64,000 nt of DNA, taken from contig NZ_CBDBDD010000006.1 in NCBI RefSeq assembly GCF_965203655.1, positions 124,001-188,000 on the forward strand, read 5' to 3'. Position 1 is the stretch's first letter, and every line of letters begins with the position of its first letter. Of this stretch, positions 34,441-43,631 are shown one piece after another. This DNA is from Poriferisodalis sp965203655 (GTDB lineage: Bacteria > Actinomycetota > Acidimicrobiia > Acidimicrobiales > Poriferisodalaceae). The translations under genes and the position numbers were made by a program. Below the pieces are notes generated by a model, which saw nothing but the letters and a program-made list of their open reading frames with translations, was not told the DNA's origin and did not search any database.

Positions 34441-34504
34441 AACGCTAAACAGCCCCGACCGAAGCCGGGGCCGTTGGACCGGGGTTACGCGCCCCGGTGG
34501 GGTG
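34441..34504 (+). repeat. 64-bp double-hairpin repeat, copy 2
   Basis: This matches copy 1 (32673-32736) at 61 of 64 bases and lies 83 nt after the NYN gene. One change turns the first stem's A-T pair into a mismatch; the second stem stays intact. The two copies bracket the DUF6088/NYN gene pair in the same orientation, 1.7 kb apart. Confidence 0.75.
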
Positions 34505-34806
34505 TGGACACGGTCTCGAAAAAACGGCTTCAGCCGACGCTCGCATGCTGCCTACGGTCAGCTCAGAACCGCTGATCGCTCGGTGAGGGCGTGGCCGAGG
34601 TCTCCTCGAAAAAGCATTCGGGGGGCGCCGCCGCAGTTGGCGTCGCCCCCAAGTTCTGCCCCAAGCAGCTTCAACGAGAGGCCGACGAGGGGCTTACAAC
34701 ACCCACAGTATTGGCACTCCTGCGACGCAGGCAACGCAATTCTGAATCTGCCCATTTCAGCGGATGCCCGGTCGGCGCCGACACTCCAGTCGGAAGCGCC
34801 GCTGGC
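34505..34806. other. Intergenic region, no supported gene
   Basis: About 300 bases between the second repeat and the DUF5131 gene. One plus-strand frame is open but has no family resemblance and no binding site. A G/C-rich hairpin-like stretch (GGGGGCGCCGCCGCAGTTGG and its partner GTCGCCCCC) lies at about 34620-34650 and may be a terminator. Confidence 0.4.
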
Positions 34807-35553
34807 CTAGCCGGCCGCCCCCACCGGCAGCTCGTCCCACAGCTTGCCCTCGAGTTCGCGGCCGCCAGCCTTGGGCGTGCGGCCTCCCCACTGCTTGAAG
34901 AAGAACGCCACGCCGGCCGAGATGCAGGCGTCGCGCAGCTCGGTGACCCAGCCCAGCTCCATGGGCCGGGCGCCGGCACCGGACTCGCCGCCGGCGATCA
35001 CCCAATCGATGCCCGCAAGATCGAGCTCGCCGAGCGGGCCGAGCAGCGGCTCGGCGCTGACGAACCTCACCGCTGCGGGAACCTGGCGCAGGTGGTCGAT
35101 GCGGAACCCGTACCGGCGAGTCTCGACGCTCACGCCCATCGGTAGGTTCGACGGCCAGTCGAGCTCAGGTGCGATCCGGCTCAGCCGCTGCGCTCGCTTG
35201 GTGAGCACCTGGTAGGTGTGCTGGGGCGTCTCGCGGATCACCTCGAAGACCTGCGCGATGAACCCCTGCGGCACATCGTCGTGAAAGAGATCGCTCATCG
35301 AGTCCACGAACACGAGGCGGGGTGCGCTCCAGCGTCGAGGCACATCGAGCGATGACCGATGCAAGGTGAGCCCGAAGCCCGGCCCGCTCGTCGACGGGTC
35401 GCCGTCGTTCTGGTACTTCGGCGACCCCATCGCCTTGAGCCGCTTGGCCAGCGTCTGCGCATAGCAGCGGTCGCAGCCCGGCGACACCCGATCGCAGCCC
35501 GTGGTCGGGTTCCACGTCGCCTCGGTCCACTCGATCCCCGACCTGTCAGCCAC
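34807..35553 (-). CDS. DUF5131 / phage Gp37-Gp68 family protein
   Basis: GTG 35553 gives VADRSGIEWTEATWNPTTGCDRVSPGCDRCYA, the standard start of the family; an ATG at 35586 would add 11 residues. The C-x7-C-x2-C cluster resembles a radical-SAM [4Fe-4S] site, and FVDSMSDLFHDDVPQ, WIGVSVE-like MGVSVETRR and VIAGGESGAGARPM are all family phrases. The 248-residue length is normal. These proteins occur in phages and defence islands; the reaction is unknown. Confidence 0.85.
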   Translation of the reverse strand: MADRSGIEWTEATWNPTTGCDRVSPGCDRCYAQTLAKRLKAMGSPKYQNDGDPSTSGPGFGLTLHRSSLDVPRRWSAPRLVFVDSMSDLFHDDVPQGFIAQVFEVIRETPQHTYQVLTKRAQRLSRIAPELDWPSNLPMGVSVETRRYGFRIDHLRQVPAAVRFVSAEPLLGPLGELDLAGIDWVIAGGESGAGARPMELGWVTELRDACISAGVAFFFKQWGGRTPKAGGRELEGKLWDELPVGAAG

Positions 35554-35586
35554 GCTCCAACCGTAGAGACGGGGTGTCACAGTCAT

Positions 35587-35940
35587 GACGTTGGATTCGG
35601 TTTGCTGCCGCGACCCCGCGCAGGGCGCGACACGCTAGCGGCCCTGAACGGGCTCCAGTAGCACTCGAAACTCGGAACCGTTCTCAGCCAGCATCAACGC
35701 GAGCAGCATCATCTGATCGACCAAGGAGTACTTCCACCGCGCTGTCCTTGTTCCTGATGCACTAGGAGTGGCACGCCTGAAGGTGGTCCACCTTGTGCAG
35801 CCAAATCTCGCACCGAGTGCCTTACTCCACGTTGCCGACCTAGTTGGTGTCGGAATAAGTGGGGCTATTCGCGGCGATGTACTCCAAGTAGTGGACTATT
35901 GCAGCAGGCTACTCACGCTTGTGTTGGCGACTATCATCCG
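35587..35940. other. Low-GC intergenic stretch
   Basis: About 350 bases. From 35640 base composition drops noticeably and stays low to about 37080. One plus-strand frame from 35768 (hydrophobic, starting MARLKVVHLVQPNL) and a short minus-strand frame ending near 35638 (ending LAENGSEFRVLLEPVQGR) are open, but neither has a credible start or family. This looks like the edge of an acquired segment. Confidence 0.4.
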
Positions 35941-36144
35941 CTACTCGTTCTCGTGGTCGAGATGTATTGAAGTCAGTATCGGACGGTCAAATGCGGAACC
36001 CCCGAGAGCCGGTCCCAGTCGGTATCCACCCAGTTCAATTCCCGCATCCGCGAGTTGTCTTGCTGCTTGGTCGCAGCGTTCCATAGCCTTCTTATCCACA
36101 TTGCGATTGGCATCTAGGGTTTCTTCAGGATGTTGCCGTTCCAT
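35941..36144 (-). CDS. Small hypothetical protein downstream of the SDH-type protease
   Basis: ATG 36144 is preceded by AGGATAGGA with 3 nt spacing, a strong site, 21 nt after the stop of the SDH gene. The 67-residue product is charged and helical (MERQHPEETLDANRNVDKKA, then a helix containing CDQAARQLADAGIELGGYRLG). Both genes share the low-GC composition of this segment and were probably acquired together. No family recognised; a chaperone, inhibitor or substrate adaptor of the protease is possible. Confidence 0.6.
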   Translation of the reverse strand: MERQHPEETLDANRNVDKKAMERCDQAARQLADAGIELGGYRLGPALGGSAFDRPILTSIHLDHENE

Positions 36145-36165
36145 TGTTCCTATCCTATTCTAGTG

Positions 36166-37041
36166 CTAAAAGAAATTGATGGCATGCACGAAAGAATCGC
36201 TGCCGTTTCCTACCATATGGTCACGAATAAACCAGAAATAGTTCCACACAGCTTGCTTCAAATCCGGTTGCTCATTGAGGTCATCAATCTTGAGGTGAAG
36301 CTCATCCCGTAGCGTATTCATGTCAATTCCGCGACCGTGTGTCAACCAGCGCGTTTGATCACTCAGCTTTCGCGCAATGTCACTGGCCCGATCTTCTTTC
36401 ATCTCCTTCGTAACGGGTATGCCTCTAGTCTCGGTCGTCGTCCAATCTTTGAATTTGTAGCTAGTAAGCCACTGCTTCAAGAGTTCGATCGACAGATCGC
36501 GTGCCAGCTGAAATTGATGGAGCTCTGCTAAGTCGAGCTTCTGTAGCAGTACGAGTTCAGCAGTGGAAAGTGAGCCGTTCTCGCTCTTTTCGATTAAGTG
36601 CTCATATTGCGCGAGATACGAGAGCGCCGGTACCAAGCGATCATCAAGTACAAGTTGTGGATCGATTGGCCCCAGGCATGAATGGTAGTCCATCAGGATA
36701 TGGTCACCTGACATGACTAGTACTGTGCCAGCAGACATCGCTCTATCCGGAACGATGAATTGGACTTCTCTGTAGTGTTCCCTAAAGACTCGCACAATCC
36801 GTTCAACGACCTCCACAACGCCGCCGGGAGTATCAACAATTACAAAAAGATTGTCTCTGCGATCGTGTCTGGCCTCGATAGCAATCTTAGCACGATGCTC
36901 GACCCCATGTTGCATGGGCGAAATAATCGTTAGGCCATCCGCATCTAACATATCTTCGATTGCTATCAAACGGTTTGTGGCCCATTCTCGGGCGCTGTCC
37001 TGTGTCGTCGGGGGCAGCGGGACAGTTGGCGTCGTCGTCAT
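36166..37041 (-). CDS. SDH-type (serine dehydrogenase proteinase) ClpP-fold protein
   Basis: ATG 37041 follows AGGAG at 8 nt. The 291-residue product has the SDH_sah pattern, a ClpP/crotonase-fold serine peptidase: DNLFVIVDTPGGVVEVVERIVRV (TPGG at 71-74), FIVPDRAMSAGTVLVMSGDHILMD (nucleophile Ser103 in A-M-S-A-G-T), and HSCLGPIDPQL. The C-terminal half is a helical extension. The family was named from a peptide with serine-dehydratase activity but is now seen as a membrane-free or membrane-anchored protease; no transmembrane helix appears here. Base composition is far lower in GC than its neighbours, indicating recent transfer. Confidence 0.8.
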   Translation of the reverse strand: MTTTPTVPLPPTTQDSAREWATNRLIAIEDMLDADGLTIISPMQHGVEHRAKIAIEARHDRRDNLFVIVDTPGGVVEVVERIVRVFREHYREVQFIVPDRAMSAGTVLVMSGDHILMDYHSCLGPIDPQLVLDDRLVPALSYLAQYEHLIEKSENGSLSTAELVLLQKLDLAELHQFQLARDLSIELLKQWLTSYKFKDWTTTETRGIPVTKEMKEDRASDIARKLSDQTRWLTHGRGIDMNTLRDELHLKIDDLNEQPDLKQAVWNYFWFIRDHMVGNGSDSFVHAINFF

Positions 37042-37386
37042 TCTCCAAACTCCTGCTCCACTACGCGCACCTCAATCAGCGATCGTCGAGATTCGGAAAG
37101 ATACTGGAAGTGAACCTATCCCGGTTCCTTGTCGGTCCGGGGTAGCGGATGCTCGCGCGTCGGGCTTCCTCTCGGCGGAGGTTGCCAAGACTTGGGCACC
37201 CATCCTGTCCCGATCGTGCGATGCTCACGGACGATTGCTCTACCTAGCTAACGACAAGAGGGAACATGGCCCTTCGGTGCTAGGGATACCGGCCCGCGAT
37301 CTTGAGCACACGTGCGAGCGTAGCGAAGATCCGTCGACATCGAGCAGTTCGACACAGCATGCAGGTGAGGCCACGTCGCTGCACTG
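37042..37386. other. Intergenic region upstream of the SDH gene
   Basis: About 345 bases with GC rising back to the surrounding level near 37080. It would hold the promoter of the SDH gene and the terminator of hsdR. I see no coding frame with family resemblance and no strong hairpin. Confidence 0.4.
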
Positions 37387-40300
37387 TCAGACGGAGGCGG
37401 TGTTGTGGAAGTGCTTGACGATCTCGAAGAACTCGTCGGCGTCGCTTGAGCCGTAGAGCAGTTCGGGGCCTTGGGGGGCGACGCTGGTGAAGGGCGAGTC
37501 GTAGACACGTCGCTCATCGATGGTGCCGTTGACGGCGAGGTACTCGATCACCATTTCGACAAAGCGGATCTGGTTGGCGCTGTAGCGCTTGTCGTCGAGG
37601 AACTTGGAGAACGCTCGCATCGCTGCGGCCCGGTCCAGCCCGACCAAGGAGCGAATGAACAGCCCAAAGCTGCCGGCGCGCTTCGACGCCTCGGCGAAGG
37701 TGTCGGTGTCGCCGATGCCGGCCCCAACCAACACCCGCTGCAAGGCCTCCATGTCCACGAGCGTCAATGTCTCGCCGCTGCGCACCTTGGCCACCACGTC
37801 TTCGGCCAGGTTCTCCTTCAAGAAATGCTTGGCCTTCAGTTGGAACCGGTCGAACTCGTTGCTGACGGCCGCTCCCCCGGCACCCGGCAGCACGACCTCT
37901 TCCGCATCGCCGAGCTCGTCGGTGAAGTCGCTGTAGAGCACGTTCTTCTTCGTGCGCTCGATCAGGTGGACGAGGCCCCGGAGATGCTTGCGAGCGTCTT
38001 CGAGCATGGGATAGGTGGCATCCACCCACCACTCATCGGTCTGGATGGCAGTGATCAACTCCAGCTGCTTGACCACATCAGGAATCGTCGTGCCCAAGTC
38101 CTCCAGGGCCGACGCCACACCGATGATGCGTCTGCGCTGCCGCTCGAACGACTCCCGCCGCAGCAGGCTCAACTCCGCGTTCAACATCACAACGTCAAAG
38201 CGCTTGGCGTCCTCATCGTCGGCGCGTAGCTGATCGGGCAGCCTGGCGACCCGGTCATTCAGCGCCGCGAGGTCCGTCACCGAGACCGCCTCCCACGCAG
38301 CCAGCTTGCTGAACCGCTCCACCAACTCCAAGTGAGGCCGCACCAAGAAGTTGTTCGGGTTCATCGATGCGACCGCCGTATGCAGCGTCGCCGCAACCTC
38401 AGCCCGTTCATCGCCGTACGCCTCGATGGAGCCCAGCGCCTGCAGCAGCTCCAGCCGCGTGCTGAACAGCATCTCGCCGAGCGATTTCACGCCCGTCGTG
38501 TCCGCCGGCACCAGCTCCTGGCTGAAGTACTCCAGGTTCTGGCAGAAGTCGAACACCTTGAACTCGGTCTTGTCGTCACCAGGCCCGAACAGGTCCGCAC
38601 ATAGCCGAGTGCCCCGCCCCAGCATCTGCCAGAACTTTGTCTTCGACCGCACCAGCTTGAAGTACACGAGGTTGGCCACCTCGGGCACGTCGATGCCGGT
38701 GTCCAGCATGTCCACGCTGATCGCAATGTGTGGCGGCTTGGCCTTGTTGGAGAAGTCGTCGATCAGGCTCTGGCCGTACTTGACCTGATGGGTGATGACC
38801 CGGGCGAAGCCGCCGGCATCGAGCGACGGGTAGTTGGCGTCGAAGCGTTCCTTGATGAAGTCGGCGTGGCGCTGGTTCTTGGCGAAGATGATCGTCTTGC
38901 CCAGCCGGTCGCCGCCGGCCACCTTGATGCCGTCGGTCATCAGGTACTTCAGCACCTGGTCGACGGTGTCCTTGTTGAACAGCCACTTGTTGAGCTCAGC
39001 AGCGTCGACCTCCTCGGGCGGGTCGAGCGGGTTGCCCTCGTCGTCCTCGCCCCAGTCGAGCTCGTCCCAGTCGTCCTTCTCGTCCTCGCTCAGGTCGTCG
39101 TACTTGATGCCCTCGCGCACGAACTTCAACGGCACCGACACACCCCGCGGCGGCACCAGGTAGCCGTCCTTGATGGCGTCGTCCAGCGAGTACGCGTCGG
39201 TGGGCACGCCGGTCTCGAGGTCGAACAGGTCGTAGGTGTTCTTGTCCACCTCGTCCTTGGGAGTCGCCGTCAGGCCCACCAGCAGCGAGTCGAAGTAGTC
39301 GAAGATGCCCCGGTACTTGCGGTACACCGACCGGTGCGCTTCGTCGATCACCACCAGGTCGAAGTGCCCCACGCCGAACCGGCGGGTCCCGTCGGGCCGG
39401 TACTCGTCGATCTTGCCGACCATCGTCTGATAGGTCGACACGTACACCCGGCCGTCCTCGTTGCCTTCGGTCACCAGGTTCACCGGCGCCGAATCGGGCA
39501 GATGCGTCTTGAACGCGTTCACCGCTTGGTTCACCAGCGCAGTGCGATCGGCGAGGAACAGCACCCGCTTGACCCACTGGGCGCGCATCAGCAGGTCCAC
39601 CAGCGCGATCACGGTACGTGTCTTGCCGGCACCGGTGGCCATCACCAGCAATGCCTTGCGCTGTTTGTCGTTGTCGAAGTGCTCGGCGATGGCCCGGATG
39701 GCCCGCTCCTGATAGTGACGGTTGACGATCTGCTCGCCGACATCTAGCGATGCCAGCGCCTTGCGCGACGTGCGCCGCTGGATGAGCAGTTCCAGTTCGT
39801 CTCGGGTGCAGAACCCCTGCACCGGTCGCGACGGGTACTGGGTGTCGTCCCACAGCCAGTGCTCGTAGCCGTTGCTGACGTAGATGAGGGGCCGCTGCCC
39901 GAAGGCCTCCTCCAAGCAGTCGGCGTAGAGCTTGGCCTGCTGCTCGCCGACCTTCGGATCCACGAGCGCCTTCTTGGCCTCCACCACTGCGAGCGGCCGC
40001 CCGTCGGGCCCCCACAGCACGTAGTCGACGTAGCCGACGCCCGACCCCGACGGCATCCGGTGCACTTCGTACTCAGTGTCGCGGCCTTCGATTAGGTCGG
40101 TCCAACCGGCTTCCGCCAGCAGCGCATCGATCTTGTACTTGCGCGTCTCGGCTTCGGACCAGTCGTACGCCTCCGGCGGGACCGTCTCGGCCGCCTGCTG
40201 CTTCGCCGCGGCAACCTCTGCTCGCAGCTTCGCCAGTTCGGCGCTCAGCTCATCGGCAGTTCGGGTCGATTCGGCCAATCGCAGCTGAGCGGAAGCAAGC

Positions 40301-40806
40301 TCCGCTGTCTCCCGCTCCAGCCGTTCCTCAAGCTCCTGGCGCTCGCGCAGCGACGCTCGCTCGGCCTTGCCCGGGTCGAGCAGCTTGTGCGGATTGAACC
40401 GCAACACCGGGTCGGGCTTTGCCGAGCGCCCGTAGTTCAAGGCGAACCAGAAGCAGAACTGAAACAGCGCCGAGACGATCTCGACCGCCTCCAGCTTCGA
40501 CGGTGCCTTCGACTCGTGGACAGCACGATTCCCGGCTAGCTGGATCTTCCGCGCCACGTTGAAGACCCGGCCGCCTTCCAGCGCCTTGAACGCCGCTTCG
40601 TTCAGCCGCGCTCCGAGCGTGTCGTCGTACGGCTCGGGCAGCGACCGGTCGTGCTGGTACGCCCACTTGACAGCAGATTCGAGACACTTGCGCGCATAGA
40701 TGACCGCGGCGCCCGGGTCCGACAACGCATACCCCTCGGCCCGCGCCGCCGATCTGAACTCCGGCTCGAACTCAGCTTCGAGGAACGAGAACTGCGACTC
40801 GCTCAC
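37387..40806 (-). CDS. hsdR: Type I restriction endonuclease subunit R
   Basis: The 1139-residue product begins at a GTG overlapping the hsdS stop by 4 nt. N-terminal residues 1-130 are a DUF4145-like helical domain; 145-205 are a coiled coil. The nuclease site is VDYVLWG...LAVVEAKKA (Asp261, Glu276, Lys278). The translocase has TGAGKT (391-396), VIDEAHRS, LVGLTATP and the motif VI M-L-G-R-G-T-R. An acidic insert (DELDWGEDDEG) lies between the helicase lobes, and the EcoEI-type C-terminal domain follows. It restricts DNA lacking the modification made by HsdM/HsdS. All motifs look intact. Confidence 0.95.
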   Translation of the reverse strand: MSESQFSFLEAEFEPEFRSAARAEGYALSDPGAAVIYARKCLESAVKWAYQHDRSLPEPYDDTLGARLNEAAFKALEGGRVFNVARKIQLAGNRAVHESKAPSKLEAVEIVSALFQFCFWFALNYGRSAKPDPVLRFNPHKLLDPGKAERASLRERQELEERLERETAELASAQLRLAESTRTADELSAELAKLRAEVAAAKQQAAETVPPEAYDWSEAETRKYKIDALLAEAGWTDLIEGRDTEYEVHRMPSGSGVGYVDYVLWGPDGRPLAVVEAKKALVDPKVGEQQAKLYADCLEEAFGQRPLIYVSNGYEHWLWDDTQYPSRPVQGFCTRDELELLIQRRTSRKALASLDVGEQIVNRHYQERAIRAIAEHFDNDKQRKALLVMATGAGKTRTVIALVDLLMRAQWVKRVLFLADRTALVNQAVNAFKTHLPDSAPVNLVTEGNEDGRVYVSTYQTMVGKIDEYRPDGTRRFGVGHFDLVVIDEAHRSVYRKYRGIFDYFDSLLVGLTATPKDEVDKNTYDLFDLETGVPTDAYSLDDAIKDGYLVPPRGVSVPLKFVREGIKYDDLSEDEKDDWDELDWGEDDEGNPLDPPEEVDAAELNKWLFNKDTVDQVLKYLMTDGIKVAGGDRLGKTIIFAKNQRHADFIKERFDANYPSLDAGGFARVITHQVKYGQSLIDDFSNKAKPPHIAISVDMLDTGIDVPEVANLVYFKLVRSKTKFWQMLGRGTRLCADLFGPGDDKTEFKVFDFCQNLEYFSQELVPADTTGVKSLGEMLFSTRLELLQALGSIEAYGDERAEVAATLHTAVASMNPNNFLVRPHLELVERFSKLAAWEAVSVTDLAALNDRVARLPDQLRADDEDAKRFDVVMLNAELSLLRRESFERQRRRIIGVASALEDLGTTIPDVVKQLELITAIQTDEWWVDATYPMLEDARKHLRGLVHLIERTKKNVLYSDFTDELGDAEEVVLPGAGGAAVSNEFDRFQLKAKHFLKENLAEDVVAKVRSGETLTLVDMEALQRVLVGAGIGDTDTFAEASKRAGSFGLFIRSLVGLDRAAAMRAFSKFLDDKRYSANQIRFVEMVIEYLAVNGTIDERRVYDSPFTSVAPQGPELLYGSSDADEFFEIVKHFHNTASV

Positions 40807-41960
40807 AGCTCACCCCGAAACGCCCGCTGTTGCAGCGACGCGAACAGGGTGCCATTGGCGTCAAGCGACTTGGACGAGCACCTTCGCATAGTGCGGACTT
40901 GCTCAGCGACATCGACAAACGTGTCCTGTTCATTGAGCGGAGGGACTAGCACCTCCACGGCCGCCAGCGCAGTCTTGCTGACCATGCCCTTCATCGAGTC
41001 CGTCGACGCACGCTGTACCAAGCGTTGGGCAGTCTTGAGCTGGTGAAACAAGAAAAGCGCGCGAAGTTCCGGACCAGGCACGACGGCGTTGATCTGCTGA
41101 TTGAAGGCCGCCCTTCTATCCAATAGGCCAACACGACCGATGCTGCTTGGACTTCCTGCGATGCACACGACGAGGGTCGAGCCGGCAGGGGCTTCCCGGC
41201 CCTTTGCTCGGCCGGATTCGGACAGATGCTCAGCGGCACGTTCAATTTCACCCGACGGTCTGATGTTGTCCGTCTTGAGCCACTCGATGTGATCACCAAA
41301 ATAAGCCGGATTTGAACGGGATGGCGTGTTCCCAGTGACCACGCTCGCCAACGAGCCAATCGGGGCACGAGCAACTGCGTCGCTGGTCAACGGGTCGCCG
41401 AACATGTCATGGAAGATGGCTTCAATCAGTTCGTCGAGCTTCGCAACCGCCCGTCGGCGCTTCGCACGGAGCGCCTCGGCAGCATCCAGCACGGACGCAA
41501 TCCGTCGCTGCTCTCCAAGGCGCGGCAGCGGAACGAGGAGCTTCTTCAGCTTCGACGCGTTGACACCCTTCTGAACCCCGCCATCTGACGCGCTCGCGAT
41601 CTGTCGCCAGTAGCCCGGGGATCGAAAGAAGTGACTTACGTAACCGGCGTCGGCAACCTCAGGCTGCACCCGCAGTCGAATCAAGTACGACGCAAAAACG
41701 GCGCCTTCCGGACAATCGCGAATCAGCAGGCTGTTGCCCGTTGACCCAGTTCGGGCAAAGACGATGTCCCCGACTTCGAGCTGGCGGTCCTGCACGCCCT
41801 TCGTCGCACTGGCGCAATGGGGCACCGTCGACCAATTGACGCTGGTGCCGTGGATGTCAGTGATGCGGAGCATTTTCGGACCGATCGGGTCCCTTGATGC
41901 GGACGCAGTGACGCCGTAGTCGACCCGAGCAGCAAACTCACTAACGGGGACGGCCTTCAT
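40803..41960 (-). CDS. hsdS: Type I restriction specificity subunit S
   Basis: The 385-residue product starts at ATG 41960, overlapping hsdM by 4 nt. It has the two-target-recognition-domain layout: TRD1 about 1-140, a conserved helical spacer ending LPRLGEQRRIASVLDAAEALRAKRRRAVAKLDELIEAIFHDMFGDP, TRD2 about 200-340, and a second spacer ending NEQDTFVDVAEQVRTM. It sets which bipartite sequence the complex recognises; the target cannot be read from the sequence. Confidence 0.93.
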   Translation of the reverse strand: MKAVPVSEFAARVDYGVTASASRDPIGPKMLRITDIHGTSVNWSTVPHCASATKGVQDRQLEVGDIVFARTGSTGNSLLIRDCPEGAVFASYLIRLRVQPEVADAGYVSHFFRSPGYWRQIASASDGGVQKGVNASKLKKLLVPLPRLGEQRRIASVLDAAEALRAKRRRAVAKLDELIEAIFHDMFGDPLTSDAVARAPIGSLASVVTGNTPSRSNPAYFGDHIEWLKTDNIRPSGEIERAAEHLSESGRAKGREAPAGSTLVVCIAGSPSSIGRVGLLDRRAAFNQQINAVVPGPELRALFLFHQLKTAQRLVQRASTDSMKGMVSKTALAAVEVLVPPLNEQDTFVDVAEQVRTMRRCSSKSLDANGTLFASLQQRAFRGEL

Positions 41961-43516
41961 CCAAGAACTGTCCTGAGTTCGTGGAGACCCGATTGGATCT
42001 CGGCCTCCAGCGACAGCAGTTCATCGATGATCAAGACCGGCGAATCGTGCGGCACCTCATCGAAGACGACCTCCTTGTACCGGTTGATGCTCAGGTCGTA
42101 GTTGTTGGCAACGATGTCAGCCCTCGCCACGCAGAACGATTGCTCGGTCGGCTCCCGCTTGGTTTCCGAACCGTCGCGCTGGTGCCAGCGGGCAAGCACG
42201 TCGGGCAGGTTGTTCTTCTCGTGTTCTTGCTCGCTCAACCGCCAGTCGCCAAGAACACCAAGCCAATCCTCGTCGAGTAGCGGCGTGCGCTTGTCGTCGA
42301 GGCTGTAGCCGTCGGCTCGGAGGTCGTAGAACCAGACGAGATCGGTGCCTCCGGAGTTCGTCTTGGTGAACAGCAGGATCGCCGTGGACACTCCGGCGTA
42401 CGGCTTGAACACACCGGCGGGCAGCGAGACGATGCCGTCGAGCTTCTGATCCTCGACAAGGATCCGACGAAGTTCCTTGTGCGCCTTGGTCGAGCCGAAC
42501 AGCACCCCATCGGGGACAATCACCGCTGCCCGACCCCCTGGCTTGAGGAGCCGCAGGAACAGCGAGAGGAACAGCAGCTCGGTCTTCTTCGTCCTGGCTA
42601 CCTGCAGGAGGTCCTTGGCCGTGCCCTCGTAGTCCAGCGATCCGGCGAACGGCGGATTGGCAAGGATCAGGCTGTAGGCCTCGGCGTCGCCGGCGTGGTC
42701 CTCGGCGAGCGAATCCCGGTAGCTGATGTTCGGGTTCTGCACTCCATGGAGCTGCATGTTCATCGAGCCGATGCGCAGCATCGTGTTGTCGAAGTCGTAG
42801 CCCGAGAACATCCCGTTGTGGAAGTGCTGCTGCTGGCGGTCGTCGGTGAGGGCACCTGGATGCTCGCGACGGATGTACTCACCGGCACCGACCAAGAACC
42901 CGCAAGTACCGCTGGCAGGGTCGCAGATCACGTCATCGGGCTGGGGCGCCATCATCTCGACCATGAGCTCGATGATGTGCCGAGGCGTGCGGAACTGGCC
43001 GTTCTGTCCGGCCGTAGCGATCTTCGAGAGCATGTACTCGTAGACATCGCCCTTGGTGTCGCGGTCCGCCATCTCGACGGCATCGAGCCCGTCCACCGCT
43101 TTCAGCAGCAGGGCCGCTGTGGGGATCGTGAGCCGGGCATCACGCATGTGCTTGGCGTGGCTGCTCTCGCCGGCCCGCTGCTGCAGGAACGGAAACACGT
43201 AGTTCTCGACGATGTCGAACATCTCGGCGGCTGGGCGATTCTTGAACCGCGACCAGCGCAGGTCGCCGTACGGCCGGCCCTCGGCGCGCCCCTCGGGCCG
43301 GAATTCCCGCCCGTCGGGGAAGATGTCGTCCTCGGCCGGAATCGGCTCGTGCGTGCGGTTCGCCTTGTTCTCCGCCAGCGTCTGCTGTTCGTCGAGCGCC
43401 TTCACGAACAGCAGGTAGGTGAGCTGCTCCATCACCTCCAGCGGGTTCGAGATGCCCCCCGACCAGAAGTCGTTCCACACCGCGTCGATCTGCCGCTTCA
43501 GCTCACCCGTGACCAT
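41957..43516 (-). CDS. hsdM: Type I restriction methyltransferase subunit M
   Basis: The 519-residue product has the N6-adenine methyltransferase layout: helical N-domain (about 1-130), SAM-binding DPASGTCGFLVGAGEY (199-214) and the catalytic NPPF at 287-290 within LILANPPFAGSL. It methylates the host DNA with HsdS. The gene is first in the operon; the weak site before ATG 43516 and a second possible start (GTG, next codon) leave the exact start uncertain. Transcription direction is hsdM-hsdS-hsdR with ATGA/GTGA overlaps at both junctions. Confidence 0.94.
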   Translation of the reverse strand: MVTGELKRQIDAVWNDFWSGGISNPLEVMEQLTYLLFVKALDEQQTLAENKANRTHEPIPAEDDIFPDGREFRPEGRAEGRPYGDLRWSRFKNRPAAEMFDIVENYVFPFLQQRAGESSHAKHMRDARLTIPTAALLLKAVDGLDAVEMADRDTKGDVYEYMLSKIATAGQNGQFRTPRHIIELMVEMMAPQPDDVICDPASGTCGFLVGAGEYIRREHPGALTDDRQQQHFHNGMFSGYDFDNTMLRIGSMNMQLHGVQNPNISYRDSLAEDHAGDAEAYSLILANPPFAGSLDYEGTAKDLLQVARTKKTELLFLSLFLRLLKPGGRAAVIVPDGVLFGSTKAHKELRRILVEDQKLDGIVSLPAGVFKPYAGVSTAILLFTKTNSGGTDLVWFYDLRADGYSLDDKRTPLLDEDWLGVLGDWRLSEQEHEKNNLPDVLARWHQRDGSETKREPTEQSFCVARADIVANNYDLSINRYKEVVFDEVPHDSPVLIIDELLSLEAEIQSGLHELRTVLG

Positions 43517-43631
43517 GGCCGCCCATTGTGCTCTGGGAAAGCGGCCATCGCCTGACGCCCAACTGTGGCTGTTTCACCGGCCGCGACATGCGCCGGTGAC
43601 GATGCAGGGATCCATTCGGGGCCCCAAAGCG

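Noticed and set aside
35768..36163. Hydrophobic plus-strand frame starting MARLKVVHLV
   Set aside because: It overlaps the well-supported small minus-strand gene at 35941-36144, changes character halfway and has no binding site. It was left unannotated but could be the scrap of a lost gene.
38728..43555. Long plus-strand frames opposite hsdR and hsdM
   Set aside because: The opposite strand encodes complete, motif-bearing restriction subunits; these are shadows.
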